DNA of 64,000 nt, from the NCBI RefSeq assembly GCF_014230055.1, contig NZ_JACHVA010000139.1:32553-96552 (forward strand), read 5' to 3'. The notes under the pieces are model-generated. The model saw only the letters and a list, made by a program, of their open reading frames with translations. It did no database searches and was not told the DNA's origin. Shown here piece by piece: positions 37,317-48,095 of this stretch. Position 1 is the stretch's first letter; each line of letters begins with the position of its first letter. Made by a program: the position numbers and the translations under genes. Source of the stretch: Puniceicoccus vermicola. Lineage in GTDB: Bacteria; Verrucomicrobiota; Verrucomicrobiia; Opitutales; Puniceicoccaceae.

Positions 37317-38291
37317 ATGGCTAACTGTTTCTATCAAAGCATGAGAAGAAAACGGATTCAGCTCGAGGGACAAACGGCCTACTACCATGTGATGAGCCGG
37401 ACGGTGAATGGGGAGGCTCTCTTTGGGGACCGTGAGAGGGAGGTTTTGCGGAAGATGATCTGGCAGGTGGCTGATTTCTCGGGGATTCGGGTGGTTACTT
37501 ACGCAGTGATGAAGAACCACTTCCATATCCTAGTGGAAGTGCCGGCGGAGGTTAATATTTCGGATGCGGAGTTGGTGCGTCGGTATCGTCGGCTTTATCC
37601 GAAGCCTACGCCTTGGAATCCCATGCCGGCGGAGGTTTTAGAGGAGCATCTTCGGGAGAATACTTCGGAAGGGAGGGATTTGCGGAAGAGCCTTTTGCGC
37701 CGGATGGGGGATGTTTCCTGGATGATGAAGACTCTGAAACAGCGTTTTGCGATGTGGTTCAATCGGTCGCGGGACCGTTTTGGACCGCTTTGGTGTGAGC
37801 GGTTTAAGAGTGTTCTGGTGGAAGGGGATCGTTGGGCTTTACGTACGGTGGCTGTCTATATCGACTTGAACGCGGTTCGGGCGGGGTTGGTTGAGGATCC
37901 TAAGGATTACCGGTTTTGTGGGTATGCCGAGGCGCTCGGTGGAGGCCGGATGGCTCGGGGTGGGCTTTCGGTTGTGGACAAGGATTTGGCCGGGTATCGC
38001 CAGACTTTGTATGGAGCCGGGGCCGGGGAGAAGGATGAGAAGAAGTCGATCTCTCGGGAAGAAGCGGTGCGGGTGTTGGAAGAGGAGAAGGGGAAATTGC
38101 CTCTGTCGGTGGTTTTGCGGTGCCGGGTGCGGTATTTTACGGATGGGATGGTGCTGGGATCGCCCTCGTTTGTGGAGGCGCAGGTTCAGGGAGGTCCGGG
38201 GAAGCGTCCCAAGCGGGTGCATGCGATGACCGGGACTGATTGGGGTGGTTTGGCGGTTGGGACTGGACTGCGATCCAAGCTGTTTCGTTAG
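37317..38291 (+). CDS. REP-associated tyrosine transposase-like protein (Y1_Tnp), long form
   Basis: The protein has 324 residues. HUH motif VMKNHFHILVEV and the candidate catalytic Tyr in VAVYIDLNAVRAGLVEDP are intact in the first 210 residues. The region from about residue 230 on, including SREEAVRVLEEEKGKLPLS, is an extra C-terminal part. No matching REP palindromes or terminal repeats flank it within 300 bp, so it appears domesticated or has its targets elsewhere. Nothing suggests inactivation. Confidence 0.85.
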   Translation: MANCFYQSMRRKRIQLEGQTAYYHVMSRTVNGEALFGDREREVLRKMIWQVADFSGIRVVTYAVMKNHFHILVEVPAEVNISDAELVRRYRRLYPKPTPWNPMPAEVLEEHLRENTSEGRDLRKSLLRRMGDVSWMMKTLKQRFAMWFNRSRDRFGPLWCERFKSVLVEGDRWALRTVAVYIDLNAVRAGLVEDPKDYRFCGYAEALGGGRMARGGLSVVDKDLAGYRQTLYGAGAGEKDEKKSISREEAVRVLEEEKGKLPLSVVLRCRVRYFTDGMVLGSPSFVEAQVQGGPGKRPKRVHAMTGTDWGGLAVGTGLRSKLFR

Positions 38292-38357
38292 GTTTGCAAG
38301 TGTAACGTCCACTCCTTTTGGAGCTGGCCAAAATTGCTAGTGGACTGCTAGAAATAG

Positions 38358-39698
<1,341 letters not shown>

Positions 39699-39756
39699 TT
39701 TCTACGGACTTGCATTTTATGGTGTGGGAATCAGAGTACGGTTTCTGCCAATCCTA

Positions 39757-41946
39757 ATGGTCGATTCCCATACATTCAGTCTTCAGGGCCAACTCCTTCA
39801 CCGGGAGCTTCGCGAATTGGCGCGCCCGGAAACAGTGCTCTCTCTCTTTCAGGTTTTGGAGAGCTACCAGCATGCACTTCAGTCGATCGATAGCCCGGAA
39901 GAGATCATTGGTCTTACCACGGAGTATTTACAGGGTATCGGAATGTTTCGGTCGATGGGATTTTATCTTGGAGATCTGAATACAGGGGAGTGGACCGATA
40001 CTCGCTGTGAGCCAAAATCCCTCAGTGAGGAGATCTCTGACTTCCTCAGGGAGCAGATGGGGAATGACCGGTTCAAGGTGGCCCTTCGACAGAGTCGGTT
40101 CGTCCCTATCTCTCTAACCAACTCCAATTTGGGGAAGGTCGCGATCTTTCAAAGGCTTTACACTCAAGACACGACGCACGGTATCTTTGTCGGGATCCTG
40201 AAATCGGATATTGATACCCAGGTGCAGACAGAGTTGAGCCTTTTGTCTTTCTTCCTTTCGGAAGCATCCAATCTTCTCGAAAATCTCCGATTGCGGGGGG
40301 AAATCGAGAAAGAGAAATCGCTTCTCGAGAATCGGGTGGAGGAACGGACGGTGGAGCTGAGTGAGGCCAAGGAAGTGGCCGAAGCGTCAAGTCGTGCAAA
40401 GAGCGAATTTTTGTCGGTGATGAGCCATGAGCTCCGAACCCCGATGAACGGGATCATCGGATTTACGAATCTTTTGCGAGATTCGGAGCTCACGGAGGTG
40501 CAGTCGGAGCAGTTGGACCGGATCGACTCCTGTGCGGAAGGTTTGCGGGAGATCATCGATGACATCCTCGATTATTCGAAAATTGAATCAGGTCGTTTGG
40601 ATATCACTTCAGAGCCGTTATCGGTCCGCGATTTGGTTGAAAGTGTTCTTGAAGTCCATGCTTGGCCTGCGGTGGTGAATGGGAACGAGGTGGTTTCCCG
40701 CTTTGCTCCGGACGTCCCTCGCTGGATCCTTTCCGATAGCTCGCGGCTCCAGCAGATCCTTTCCAACTTAGTCAGCAATGCGATCAAGTTCACGCGCAAA
40801 GGCGAAGTCACCGTCCAGGTAACCCGGGCGGACATGCCGGAGATTGAGGATAATCCGGATCTGGTCGGTTTGCGTTTCGAGGTTGCGGATACGGGCGAAG
40901 GGTTCGATCCGGATCGGAAGGAAGATATGTTCCGACCCTTCATCCAAGGAGACTCATCGGATCGCCGGCGACATGGTGGCACAGGTATTGGTCTGGCGAT
41001 TGTCAACCGGTTGGTCTCTCTCATGGGAGGGACGGTAGAAGCCTTATCGACCGTGGGGGAGGGGGCGACTTTCTCCTTTTCCATAATAGCGTATCTAACG
41101 GAGCCGATGGAAGAAGCACCGCGGTCTCCGGACCTTTCCGGCGACCGGATTGTGGTCTACTCGGCCTCCAAGCCGATCCGGGAAAGTCTGGATTCCTATT
41201 TGGTGCATTGTGGGGCTGATTCCTTGTCGGTCGATAGTGTGGAATCGGCTCGGCAAGCGTTGAAGGAGTCGGCTGATCTCTTGGTTTTCGATGTTTCAGA
41301 GAGTCCACCTACTGGAATGAACGCCTTAACTTCGATTCTTTCCGATTTCGGGGCGAATCCGCCTCCGGTTATCGCGGTGGGAACGGTTGAAATTTTTGAG
41401 GAAGAGTTCCGCCCTATCGGAAAAGCCTTGGTCGGGCGCATCGTGAAGCCGATCCGCGAGCGGGAAATCGCCCGTATCCTGCGGGTTTGGAAAAATGCGG
41501 ATGAAGATCCGGCGGAGAATGTGCGATCTGAAAAGCCAGATGTGGATCACCAGATCGCGAAGAAGCATCCCTTGAGTATTCTGGTCGTGGACGAGAAGGC
41601 GATCAGTCGTAAGGTTCTGATGATGAGCTTAGCCTCTTTCGGATATCGCGCCGATGGGGTGGAAGCCCCTGATCTTGCGCGGGATGCGATGCGTCGGCGG
41701 GCGTATGATTTGGTTTTCATCGGCGAGGAAAAGTCCCAACCCTTCTCGCATGAGAAGGTCATGACTTTGAAGAAATTTCACAGCGATGAGATGGGATGGC
41801 CGAAGCCAGTCTCCGTCTATCTCTGCAGTGCTCAGCCCCCAGAAACTTTTTCGGAAGAAATGGAGAGCGGCTTGATTCAGGGCGTTCTTCGCCGCCCCAC
41901 TCGGTGGCATCTGCTGCGAGAGTTGTTGTCGGACCACCGCGGTTAG
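39757..41946 (+). CDS. Hybrid sensor histidine kinase with two degenerate receiver-like domains
   Basis: The protein has 729 residues from the ATG at 39757 and no membrane helix. An N-terminal GAF-like region (about 20-190) and a coiled coil precede HisKA, with His224 in [15 protein letters not shown]. The HATPase has N-box [19 protein letters not shown] and [13 protein letters not shown]. Receiver-like domain 1 keeps a candidate phospho-Asp (LLVFDVSES) but lacks the acidic pair (VVYSASK). Receiver-like domain 2 keeps the acidic residue (ILVVDEKA) but has Gly in place of the phospho-Asp (LVFIGEEK). So kinase activity is likely while phosphorelay through these receivers is doubtful. Confidence 0.88.
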   Translation: MVDSHTFSLQGQLLHRELRELARPETVLSLFQVLESYQHALQSIDSPEEIIGLTTEYLQGIGMFRSMGFYLGDLNTGEWTDTRCEPKSLSEEISDFLREQMGNDRFKVALRQSRFVPISLTNSNLGKVAIFQRLYTQDTTHGIFVGILKSDIDTQVQTELSLLSFFLSEASNLLENLRLRGEIEKEKSLLENRVEERTVELSEAKEVAEASSRAKSEFLSVMSHELRTPMNGIIGFTNLLRDSELTEVQSEQLDRIDSCAEGLREIIDDILDYSKIESGRLDITSEPLSVRDLVESVLEVHAWPAVVNGNEVVSRFAPDVPRWILSDSSRLQQILSNLVSNAIKFTRKGEVTVQVTRADMPEIEDNPDLVGLRFEVADTGEGFDPDRKEDMFRPFIQGDSSDRRRHGGTGIGLAIVNRLVSLMGGTVEALSTVGEGATFSFSIIAYLTEPMEEAPRSPDLSGDRIVVYSASKPIRESLDSYLVHCGADSLSVDSVESARQALKESADLLVFDVSESPPTGMNALTSILSDFGANPPPVIAVGTVEIFEEEFRPIGKALVGRIVKPIREREIARILRVWKNADEDPAENVRSEKPDVDHQIAKKHPLSILVVDEKAISRKVLMMSLASFGYRADGVEAPDLARDAMRRRAYDLVFIGEEKSQPFSHEKVMTLKKFHSDEMGWPKPVSVYLCSAQPPETFSEEMESGLIQGVLRRPTRWHLLRELLSDHRG

Positions 41947-42022
41947 CCCATTTTCGGGAATTCCTGAGGGATTGGGCGCCGCGGCGTTGCGTTCCTCCAG
42001 TGAAGCACTATTCGTGTACGGT

Positions 42023-43264
42023 ATGGAGTCTTCCACCAAATTTCCGGATTTCGATTTGCAGGCAGTCCGAGCGGATTTTCCGGTTCTTGCGCGGGAAAAG
42101 TATGGCCGTCCGCTCGTTTATTTTGACAACGCGGCTTCGACCCAGAAGCCGCAATGCGTGATCGACCGGATTGCCCGGTTCTACTCCTACGGGTATTCCA
42201 ATATCCACCGCGGTCTCCATTTTCTCAGTGAAGAGGCTACGGCAGACTATGAAGCGGCACGGTCAACGGTAGCGGATTTCCTGGGAGCAGCGTCTCCAGA
42301 CGAGATCGTTTTCACTCGCAATGCGACGGAGTCGATCAATCTGGTAGCGTCGACATTTCTCGCCGATCACGTGCCGACGGGATCGTCCATCGTCCTCACG
42401 GTGATGGAGCATCACGCCAATATCGTTCCCTGGCAGCTGGCCGCAGAGAAACTGGGGTTGAAGGTTCGACCCGTGAAGATCACGCCTTCGGGTGAGGTGG
42501 ATCGGGAGGATTTCCGGAAAGCCTTGGATGAGAACGCGGGGATGGTGGTATTTTGCCATGTCTCGAATTCCCTGGGGACGATCAACCCGGCGAAGGAGAT
42601 GGCTTCGGAGGCGAAAGCCAAGGGGTTACCAGTGCTTATCGACGGAGCTCAAGCTGCGCCCCATATTCCGGTGAATGTTCAGGATCTTGACTGCGATTTT
42701 TATGCCTTTTCAGGGCACAAGGTTTTTGGCCCGACCGGAATCGGAGTTCTCTACGGAAAGGCGGAACGGCTGGCATCTCTCCCTCCCTATCAGGGCGGGG
42801 GCGACATGATCGAACGGGTTTCGTTCGAGGGGACGACCTTCGCGCCGCCTCCGGCTCGTTTTGAGGCCGGTACTCCCCACATCGCGGGAGCGATCGGGCT
42901 TGCCGAGGCGATCCGGTATTGCAAGAAGTTGGGCTACGCGGCGATGGAGGCTCAGGAGCAGGCCTTATTGGCCAAAGCGACTGCCGGATTGCGTGAAATT
43001 TCCGGGGTCCGGATTGTTGGGGAGGCTCCGAACAAAGTCGGCGTGGCCTCTTTTGTCGTAGATGGGGTGCATCCGCATGACCTCGCCACATTCCTGGACC
43101 GGGACGGTGTGGCGGTGCGGGCCGGACATCATTGCACCATGCCGCTGCTCGAGTTTTTGGGGCTCACCGCCACGACGCGTGCCTCCTTTGCGTTCTACAA
43201 CGATCTGCAGGAGGTGGATGTTTTTCTCGAAAGCCTCCAGAAAACGATCGATCTCCTGCGTTAG
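42023..43264 (+). CDS. sufS: SufS-type cysteine desulfurase
   Basis: This PLP enzyme mobilises sulfur from cysteine for Fe-S clusters. It has 413 residues from the ATG at 42023. Evidence includes FDNAASTQKPQ, SNIHRGLHFLSEEAT, the PLP-Lys FSGHKVFGPTGIGVLYG and the active-site Cys in VRAGHHCTMPLL. No sufBCD/sufE gene is adjacent, so it is separated from its usual operon. The 3' end overlaps the convergent membrane-protein gene by four bases. Confidence 0.95.
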   Translation: MESSTKFPDFDLQAVRADFPVLAREKYGRPLVYFDNAASTQKPQCVIDRIARFYSYGYSNIHRGLHFLSEEATADYEAARSTVADFLGAASPDEIVFTRNATESINLVASTFLADHVPTGSSIVLTVMEHHANIVPWQLAAEKLGLKVRPVKITPSGEVDREDFRKALDENAGMVVFCHVSNSLGTINPAKEMASEAKAKGLPVLIDGAQAAPHIPVNVQDLDCDFYAFSGHKVFGPTGIGVLYGKAERLASLPPYQGGGDMIERVSFEGTTFAPPPARFEAGTPHIAGAIGLAEAIRYCKKLGYAAMEAQEQALLAKATAGLREISGVRIVGEAPNKVGVASFVVDGVHPHDLATFLDRDGVAVRAGHHCTMPLLEFLGLTATTRASFAFYNDLQEVDVFLESLQKTIDLLR

Positions 43265-43809
43265 GCTTTCCGGATGCGCAGGTATGCGATCCCGGCGGGA
43301 ATCGATCCCGCCGCTACGAGAAGGATCGCAAACAAGGTGAAGGAAATTGTGGGCGGGGTGAGGAGCGAGACCAAGGCTCCAAATGTCCAGATAGCGGCGA
43401 GGAATTTCACCGGAATGGATCGGTAAAAGTGCCCGAGCACAAACGCGGCGACCGCTAGAAGAATAGAGATCGACGCGGGGACCAAGACGGAGGGGAGTTG
43501 TCGGACGATACTAAAGGAAGCAGTCATCCAGATGAGTCCGGCCGGAATAAGAAAATGACGGGATCGCCAGTATGGGTGGAAGCGGGAGCCGGGGCCTGCG
43601 ATGTAGAGCAGGCAGATCAGTCCTCCGAGGATTAAAGACGGCAGCCAGATGAAAAGCGCGGTGTTCACGGCGAATTCGTAGTGCATTCGCAGGGCTTCCG
43701 ATGCTGCACATTTGGCGGCGATCAGGGTGCCAAAGCATCCGAGAAACAGCAGTCCGCGAAGACTTGCCGTATCGAGGACTTCAGGAATGGGGGGATTCCG
43801 CGGGTTCAT
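43261..43809 (-). CDS. Membrane protein of unknown function in ctaG operon
   Basis: The protein has 182 residues from the ATG at 43809 (43827 is an alternative). Five or six hydrophobic segments are seen, for example LRGLLFLGCFGTLIAAKCAA, LFIWLPSLILGGLICLLYIA and ISFTLFAILLVAAGSIPAGI. It overlaps the DUF983 gene by about 29 bases and is last of ctaG-DUF983-this gene, so a role with terminal oxidase assembly is possible. No family is recognised. Confidence 0.65.
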   Translation of the reverse strand: MNPRNPPIPEVLDTASLRGLLFLGCFGTLIAAKCAASEALRMHYEFAVNTALFIWLPSLILGGLICLLYIAGPGSRFHPYWRSRHFLIPAGLIWMTASFSIVRQLPSVLVPASISILLAVAAFVLGHFYRSIPVKFLAAIWTFGALVSLLTPPTISFTLFAILLVAAGSIPAGIAYLRIRKA

Positions 43810-44185
43810 GTTCTTGATTGAAGGCATCGGGATGAAATCCGAACCATGTTGCGAGAGTGATCCGGAGGAGGACTGGGTAGATCAGAGCGGGGAGTAGAAA
43901 AGAAAAGACCACTCCCAGCGAAATGGCCAGCCAGGCTGGAATCCAGCCGAGGGAGATCATCAGCAGGATGGGGCAGACTACGAAGAGGACCACCAAGACA
44001 TAGCCGACGACGGTCGTCCCCAGCGTGACTCCACTTTCTTCCTGGAAGCGCAGTCCGCAATAAGGGCATTCGGGACTCAGTCGGAATCCCCATAGGGGCA
44101 TGGTTTCGGGCTGGGAAGCGTCGCCTCGAAATAATCCCGGTCCTCCACATTGGGGGCAGCAGCCGGAAAGGCAGTTGTGAATCAC
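43781..44185 (-). CDS. DUF983 family protein
   Basis: The protein has 134 residues from GTG 44185, whose first base is the last base of the ctaG stop. Longer upstream frames only shadow ctaG. The N-terminal double zinc-ribbon-like Cys set is CLSGCCPQCGGPGLF and CPYCGLRF. Two membrane helices follow (VGYVLVVLFVVCPILLMISL and LAISLGVVFSFLLPALIYPV). DUF983 genes cluster with cytochrome oxidase genes, as here. Confidence 0.83.
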   Translation of the reverse strand: MIHNCLSGCCPQCGGPGLFRGDASQPETMPLWGFRLSPECPYCGLRFQEESGVTLGTTVVGYVLVVLFVVCPILLMISLGWIPAWLAISLGVVFSFLLPALIYPVLLRITLATWFGFHPDAFNQEHEPAESPHS

Positions 44186-44997
44186 TACTTTTCGGTCTGG
44201 GGGGAGGACGGGTTGGGATCGATCTCCATCTCGTCGGATTGTGTCGTCTTCGACCATTGGTAAAAACAATAGCCGAAAATCGGGAGAACGAAAAGCATTC
44301 CTCCCACTTTCATGAAAAGTCCTCCGAGCACCTGATCGTCGATCGGGCTCAGATCGATGATTCGGGGAGCCCATTCATAGGTTGGGTAGAGCACATTGCC
44401 GGACATGGTCAGGATGCCGAAAACTGGAAGCTGGGCGATCATGAGGATGAAAAGCATCAACAGCCGTCCCGGATAGCTGACAGTGGGGAGAACTTTGGAG
44501 GGGGAGAAGAGGTTCCAGGCGATTCCCAATCCGGGAACCCAGATTGTTATGTGCTCGACGATATGGATCGTCTTGTTCGCTAAAGCGGCTTCATACAGGG
44601 AGGGAACGTGCCAGAGGCTGAACGTGAGGGAGAAAATGGCTCCCGTGACCACCGGATTGAGAATTTTACGGAGGAATTGAACCAGGCCCGGATGCCGATT
44701 GAGAAATTGGTCCAGAAGCTCGGGAGGAAGGCCGATGATGGAAAGCACGGGGGTCACATACATCAGGATCAAGTGCTGAATCATGTGGACGGAGAACAGG
44801 TAATCTTCCCCGATTTGATCCAGTGGTGATCCAACCGCGAGATAGCTGAGAATCAGCGCGGTAAAAAAGCAGACGACTCTCCATACAGGAACGGTGGCAC
44901 CCGAGGGGCGAAACGGTCCGATCCACAGGGCGTATAGCCAAGCGGGAATCAGGAGTCCGGCCAGCAGGAGGGGTTCGGTATGCCAGTGGAGGGTCAT
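44185..44997 (-). CDS. ctaG: Cytochrome c oxidase assembly protein CtaG (caa3 type)
   Basis: The protein has 270 residues with about seven membrane helices. Family motifs with conserved His are FSVHMIQHLILMYVTPVL and HIVEHITIWVPGLGIAWN, plus LWHVPSLYEAAL. It helps deliver copper to the oxidase CuB site in the inner membrane. The oxidase subunits are not in the window. It is first of the three-gene unit, transcribed divergently from the LysM amidase gene. Confidence 0.9.
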   Translation of the reverse strand: MTLHWHTEPLLLAGLLIPAWLYALWIGPFRPSGATVPVWRVVCFFTALILSYLAVGSPLDQIGEDYLFSVHMIQHLILMYVTPVLSIIGLPPELLDQFLNRHPGLVQFLRKILNPVVTGAIFSLTFSLWHVPSLYEAALANKTIHIVEHITIWVPGLGIAWNLFSPSKVLPTVSYPGRLLMLFILMIAQLPVFGILTMSGNVLYPTYEWAPRIIDLSPIDDQVLGGLFMKVGGMLFVLPIFGYCFYQWSKTTQSDEMEIDPNPSSPQTEK

Positions 44998-45162
44998 CTA
45001 ACTGCGCAGTGTGGCACGAATCGCGCCTTTGGCAAAGTGGAAGTCAGGACCTTTCTGGGTTCAGGCAGCTTTCGTCAAAGAATTTAGCCAGATAACAGCT
45101 ATTGGAAGTCACTTGCTTCTACGCTTGAGGGATTAGGCAATCTGTGCTCTCATTTGGCTACT

Positions 45163-45897
45163 ATGGATCGTCGTCAATTTTGCCAGCTAGTGAGTGCCGG
45201 AATTACTACCGGTGCGCTCGGGCTATGGCCGTTGAGATCCTTCGCTGCGTCGGCGGGCACCTATACGGTGCGCAAAGGCGACACTCTTTCGGGCATCGCT
45301 AAGCAGTTCGGCACTTCAGTGCAATCGCTGCGATATGAGAACGGTATCAACGGGGACCTGATACGAGTGGGCGATGTTTTGCAGTTACCCGGTGGCGGTG
45401 GAGATATGCTAACCGAGGTGCGCCGGGTTTCCGAACCCAAGCGGGGCGGCCTGCGGACCTGGCGTTACATTGTGGCGCACCACTCAGGCGTAGACACCGG
45501 GAATGCGGAGATTTACGGCAACTACCATCGAAATAAGGTCGGGATGCGTAACGGACTGGCCTATCACTTTGTCATCGGCAACGGCTCCAAGTCGGGAGAC
45601 GGTGAGATTGAGATTGGGCCGCGTTGGGATCGTCAGCTCAATGGGGGTCATGTGAAGAGTGCCGAAGTGAACAATCACGGGGTGGGAATATGCCTAGTGG
45701 GGAACTTTCAGAATGGCCGTCCGAGCCCTCGGCAGATTGCAGCTTTGACCTCTTTGAGTGGATACCTTCGGGAGCTGATTCCGAACCGAACCAAATATGC
45801 GGTCCATAAGGAAATCGATGGTCGCAATCATACGGTCTGCCCGGGTCGCTATTTCCCAACCTCTCAGATGCATGAGAAATTTCCCGACGAGTGGTGA
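45163..45897 (+). CDS. LysM-containing N-acetylmuramoyl-L-alanine amidase
   Basis: The protein has 244 residues from the ATG at 45163. A twin-arginine-type signal begins [21 protein letters not shown] LysM domain (about 30-80, [20 protein letters not shown]) precedes an Amidase_2 domain (about 100-240). Its probable zinc ligands are His in VAHHSG, His in AVHKEIDG and Cys in HTVCPG, the T7 lysozyme-like arrangement. It cleaves the stem peptide from muramic acid. Confidence 0.9.
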   Translation: MDRRQFCQLVSAGITTGALGLWPLRSFAASAGTYTVRKGDTLSGIAKQFGTSVQSLRYENGINGDLIRVGDVLQLPGGGGDMLTEVRRVSEPKRGGLRTWRYIVAHHSGVDTGNAEIYGNYHRNKVGMRNGLAYHFVIGNGSKSGDGEIEIGPRWDRQLNGGHVKSAEVNNHGVGICLVGNFQNGRPSPRQIAALTSLSGYLRELIPNRTKYAVHKEIDGRNHTVCPGRYFPTSQMHEKFPDEW

Positions 45898-45952
45898 TTG
45901 AGATCCGCCCGGTATTCGGGAAAGTCGGACGGGGATGAGCCCGAGGCCTTTT

Positions 45953-46447
45953 CTATCTTGAAAGGTGTTTTCCTTTGATGGTTTGGAGGATGTCCGAAAC
46001 CTTGGGCGGACGGATGGGTTTGGTGAGGTGTCCGTCAAATCCGATCCCGTTGGTGCGGTCGCAGGCTTGTGGAGTTTCGTCGGCAGTTTGAGCGACGACC
46101 AGAGGTAGCTGACCCGAGCGCTTGGAAATGATTTTTTCACCGACCTCAAACCCGCTCATCGTGGGCATATGGAGGTCGAGAAGAATCAAGTGGTAAAGAT
46201 TTTTGGAGTTGAGTTGGAGAGCTTCTTCTCCGCTTGCGCAAGTCTCCGGTTGGGCACCGAGCTTCTTAATGAGATGTTGGAGAACTTTGCGATTCGTCGG
46301 CATATCATCGACGATAAGGACCCGTATTTCACCATAGTCCTCAGGATTGGCCTTTTCCTCTTCCGTTGAAGACGCCAGTTCCTCCTTGCTGCTTGGCTGG
46401 GCCAAGCGAGCATTTTGGCTGAGGGTTTCCTGAAAATGGGATTTCAT
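45953..46447 (-). CDS. Single-domain response regulator
   Basis: The protein has 164 residues: a 40-residue polar N-terminal stretch, then one CheY-like receiver with acidic pair VLIVDDMPTNRKVL, phospho-Asp LILLDLHMPTMSG, and switch Lys LTKPIRPPK. There is no output domain. Intact residues contrast with the degenerate receivers of the kinase at 39757-41946, which is 4 kb away. The switch Ser/Thr region reads VVAQTADE. Confidence 0.9.
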   Translation of the reverse strand: MKSHFQETLSQNARLAQPSSKEELASSTEEEKANPEDYGEIRVLIVDDMPTNRKVLQHLIKKLGAQPETCASGEEALQLNSKNLYHLILLDLHMPTMSGFEVGEKIISKRSGQLPLVVAQTADETPQACDRTNGIGFDGHLTKPIRPPKVSDILQTIKGKHLSR

Positions 46448-46656
46448 CGGTTAGTCTTGTATTAGAAATACAACCAGCTCGACTGACACAATGGGGAAAG
46501 AGGGAAGCCGTCGAAAAGTCGTCTTTTTGATAGAATGTTAACGATGGTTTTACGAACAATAAGGTTCACTGCTTCCCCACGACCGAATCAGTCCACGTAG
46601 ACGATTGCGTCTGTAGCAGTTGCAATCCTTGGGGACTTATTAACCGTTAAGACTAG

Positions 46657-48090
46657 ATGCCTGCACCCAAGCCTATTCTTCTCTGGTTTCGAAAAGATCT
46701 TCGGTTACGCGATAACGCCGCCCTTGCTGCCGCGATGGATGCGGGTCGAGAGATCATTCCTGTATTCATTTGGGATGACGAGGGAGAAGGGAATTGGACG
46801 CCGGGAGCTGCCTCGCGGCTCTTTCTGCAGAGAGCGTTGGAGTCTTTGAAGAAGGATTTGGAGGAGCATCGTCTGAAGTTGGTTCTGCGGAAAGGGGACA
46901 GTCAAAAAGCGTTGGAGAAACTGCTGGAGGAGACGGGGGCTATGGGGGTTTATTGGAATCGTCGGTACGATCCTGCTGCCGTTCAGCGTGATTCTGAGAT
47001 AAAGCGATGGCTTCGCGAAAAGGAATGGGAGGCGGAGAGTTTCAATTCCTCCCTTCTTTATGAACCGTGGGAAGTGTCGACGCAGCAAGGCAAACCATTC
47101 CAGGTCTATACTCCCTTCTGGAAGAGAGTTGGCGCCCTCGATCGTCCCACTCCTATCGAGGTGGATTTGCGTAAATTGCGAGTGCCGGAGAGTTTTCCCG
47201 AGACGGACTCCGTCGCCTCTTTGGGGCTCGTCCCCGATCATCCTTGGGTTGAGAAAGTCGACCGCTACTGGAAGGTGGGAGAAGCTTCGGCGGAGAAGAT
47301 TCTATCGGACTTTTTGGAGGATGCTGTTGATGACTACAAGGAAGCGCGGGATTTCCCTGCTCAGCACGGAACTTCGCGTCTCTCGGCCTATCTTCACTGG
47401 GGATTGATCGGGCCGCGGCAGATTTGGGAGGCGATCGTGGAAGCCGGGAGAGAGAAGTCCTCAGGAGGGCAGTGCTTCATCTCCGAGATTGGCTGGCGTG
47501 AATTTGCTTATCACGTTCTGTACCACTTTCCCGATACGCCGGAGAGTCCACTGCGGGAGAAGTATGAAGATTTTCCTTGGGAAGAAGACGAGGAGGTTTT
47601 GCAGAGATGGCAGCGCGGGAAGACAGGGTATCCTATTGTCGATGCAGGCATGCGACAGCTCTGGGAAGAAGGGTGGATGCATAATCGGGTGCGAATGATT
47701 GTCGGCTCGCTCCTCGTGAAGCATCTGCTGCATTCCTGGTCTCACGGAGCCCGTTGGTTCTGGGATTGTCTGGTCGATGCTGATTTGGCCTCGAACACTC
47801 TTGGTTGGCAGTGGTCCGGAGGATGTGGGGCAGACGCGGCACCCTATTTCCGGGTTTTCAATCCGATGACCCAAGGCAAGAAATTCGATCCGGAGGGGGA
47901 CTACGTGCGTCGCTACGTGCCGGAGCTGGCCGATTTGCCCACGAAGGTGATTCATGAACCGTGGGAAGCTTCCGAGGAGGTTCTCAGGGAGGCCGGGGTG
48001 CGTCTCGGAGACAATTATCCGAATCCGATCATCGAACATAAAAAAGGGCGCGAACGGGCCCTGGCGGCCTTCGAGAAAGTAAAGGGGTGA
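46657..48090 (+). CDS. phrB: Deoxyribodipyrimidine photolyase (class I CPD type)
   Basis: The enzyme repairs pyrimidine dimers with light. The 477 residues have an N-terminal Rossmann domain (LLWFRKDLRLRDNAAL) and a C-terminal FAD-binding domain with GYPIVDAGMRQLWEEGWMHN, the electron-transfer Trp region and ASNTLGWQWSGGCGADAAPY. It overlaps the second photolyase-family reading frame at its end (GTGA), forming an apparent two-gene operon. Confidence 0.95.
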   Translation: MPAPKPILLWFRKDLRLRDNAALAAAMDAGREIIPVFIWDDEGEGNWTPGAASRLFLQRALESLKKDLEEHRLKLVLRKGDSQKALEKLLEETGAMGVYWNRRYDPAAVQRDSEIKRWLREKEWEAESFNSSLLYEPWEVSTQQGKPFQVYTPFWKRVGALDRPTPIEVDLRKLRVPESFPETDSVASLGLVPDHPWVEKVDRYWKVGEASAEKILSDFLEDAVDDYKEARDFPAQHGTSRLSAYLHWGLIGPRQIWEAIVEAGREKSSGGQCFISEIGWREFAYHVLYHFPDTPESPLREKYEDFPWEEDEEVLQRWQRGKTGYPIVDAGMRQLWEEGWMHNRVRMIVGSLLVKHLLHSWSHGARWFWDCLVDADLASNTLGWQWSGGCGADAAPYFRVFNPMTQGKKFDPEGDYVRRYVPELADLPTKVIHEPWEASEEVLREAGVRLGDNYPNPIIEHKKGRERALAAFEKVKG

Positions 48091-48095
48091 GCCGG

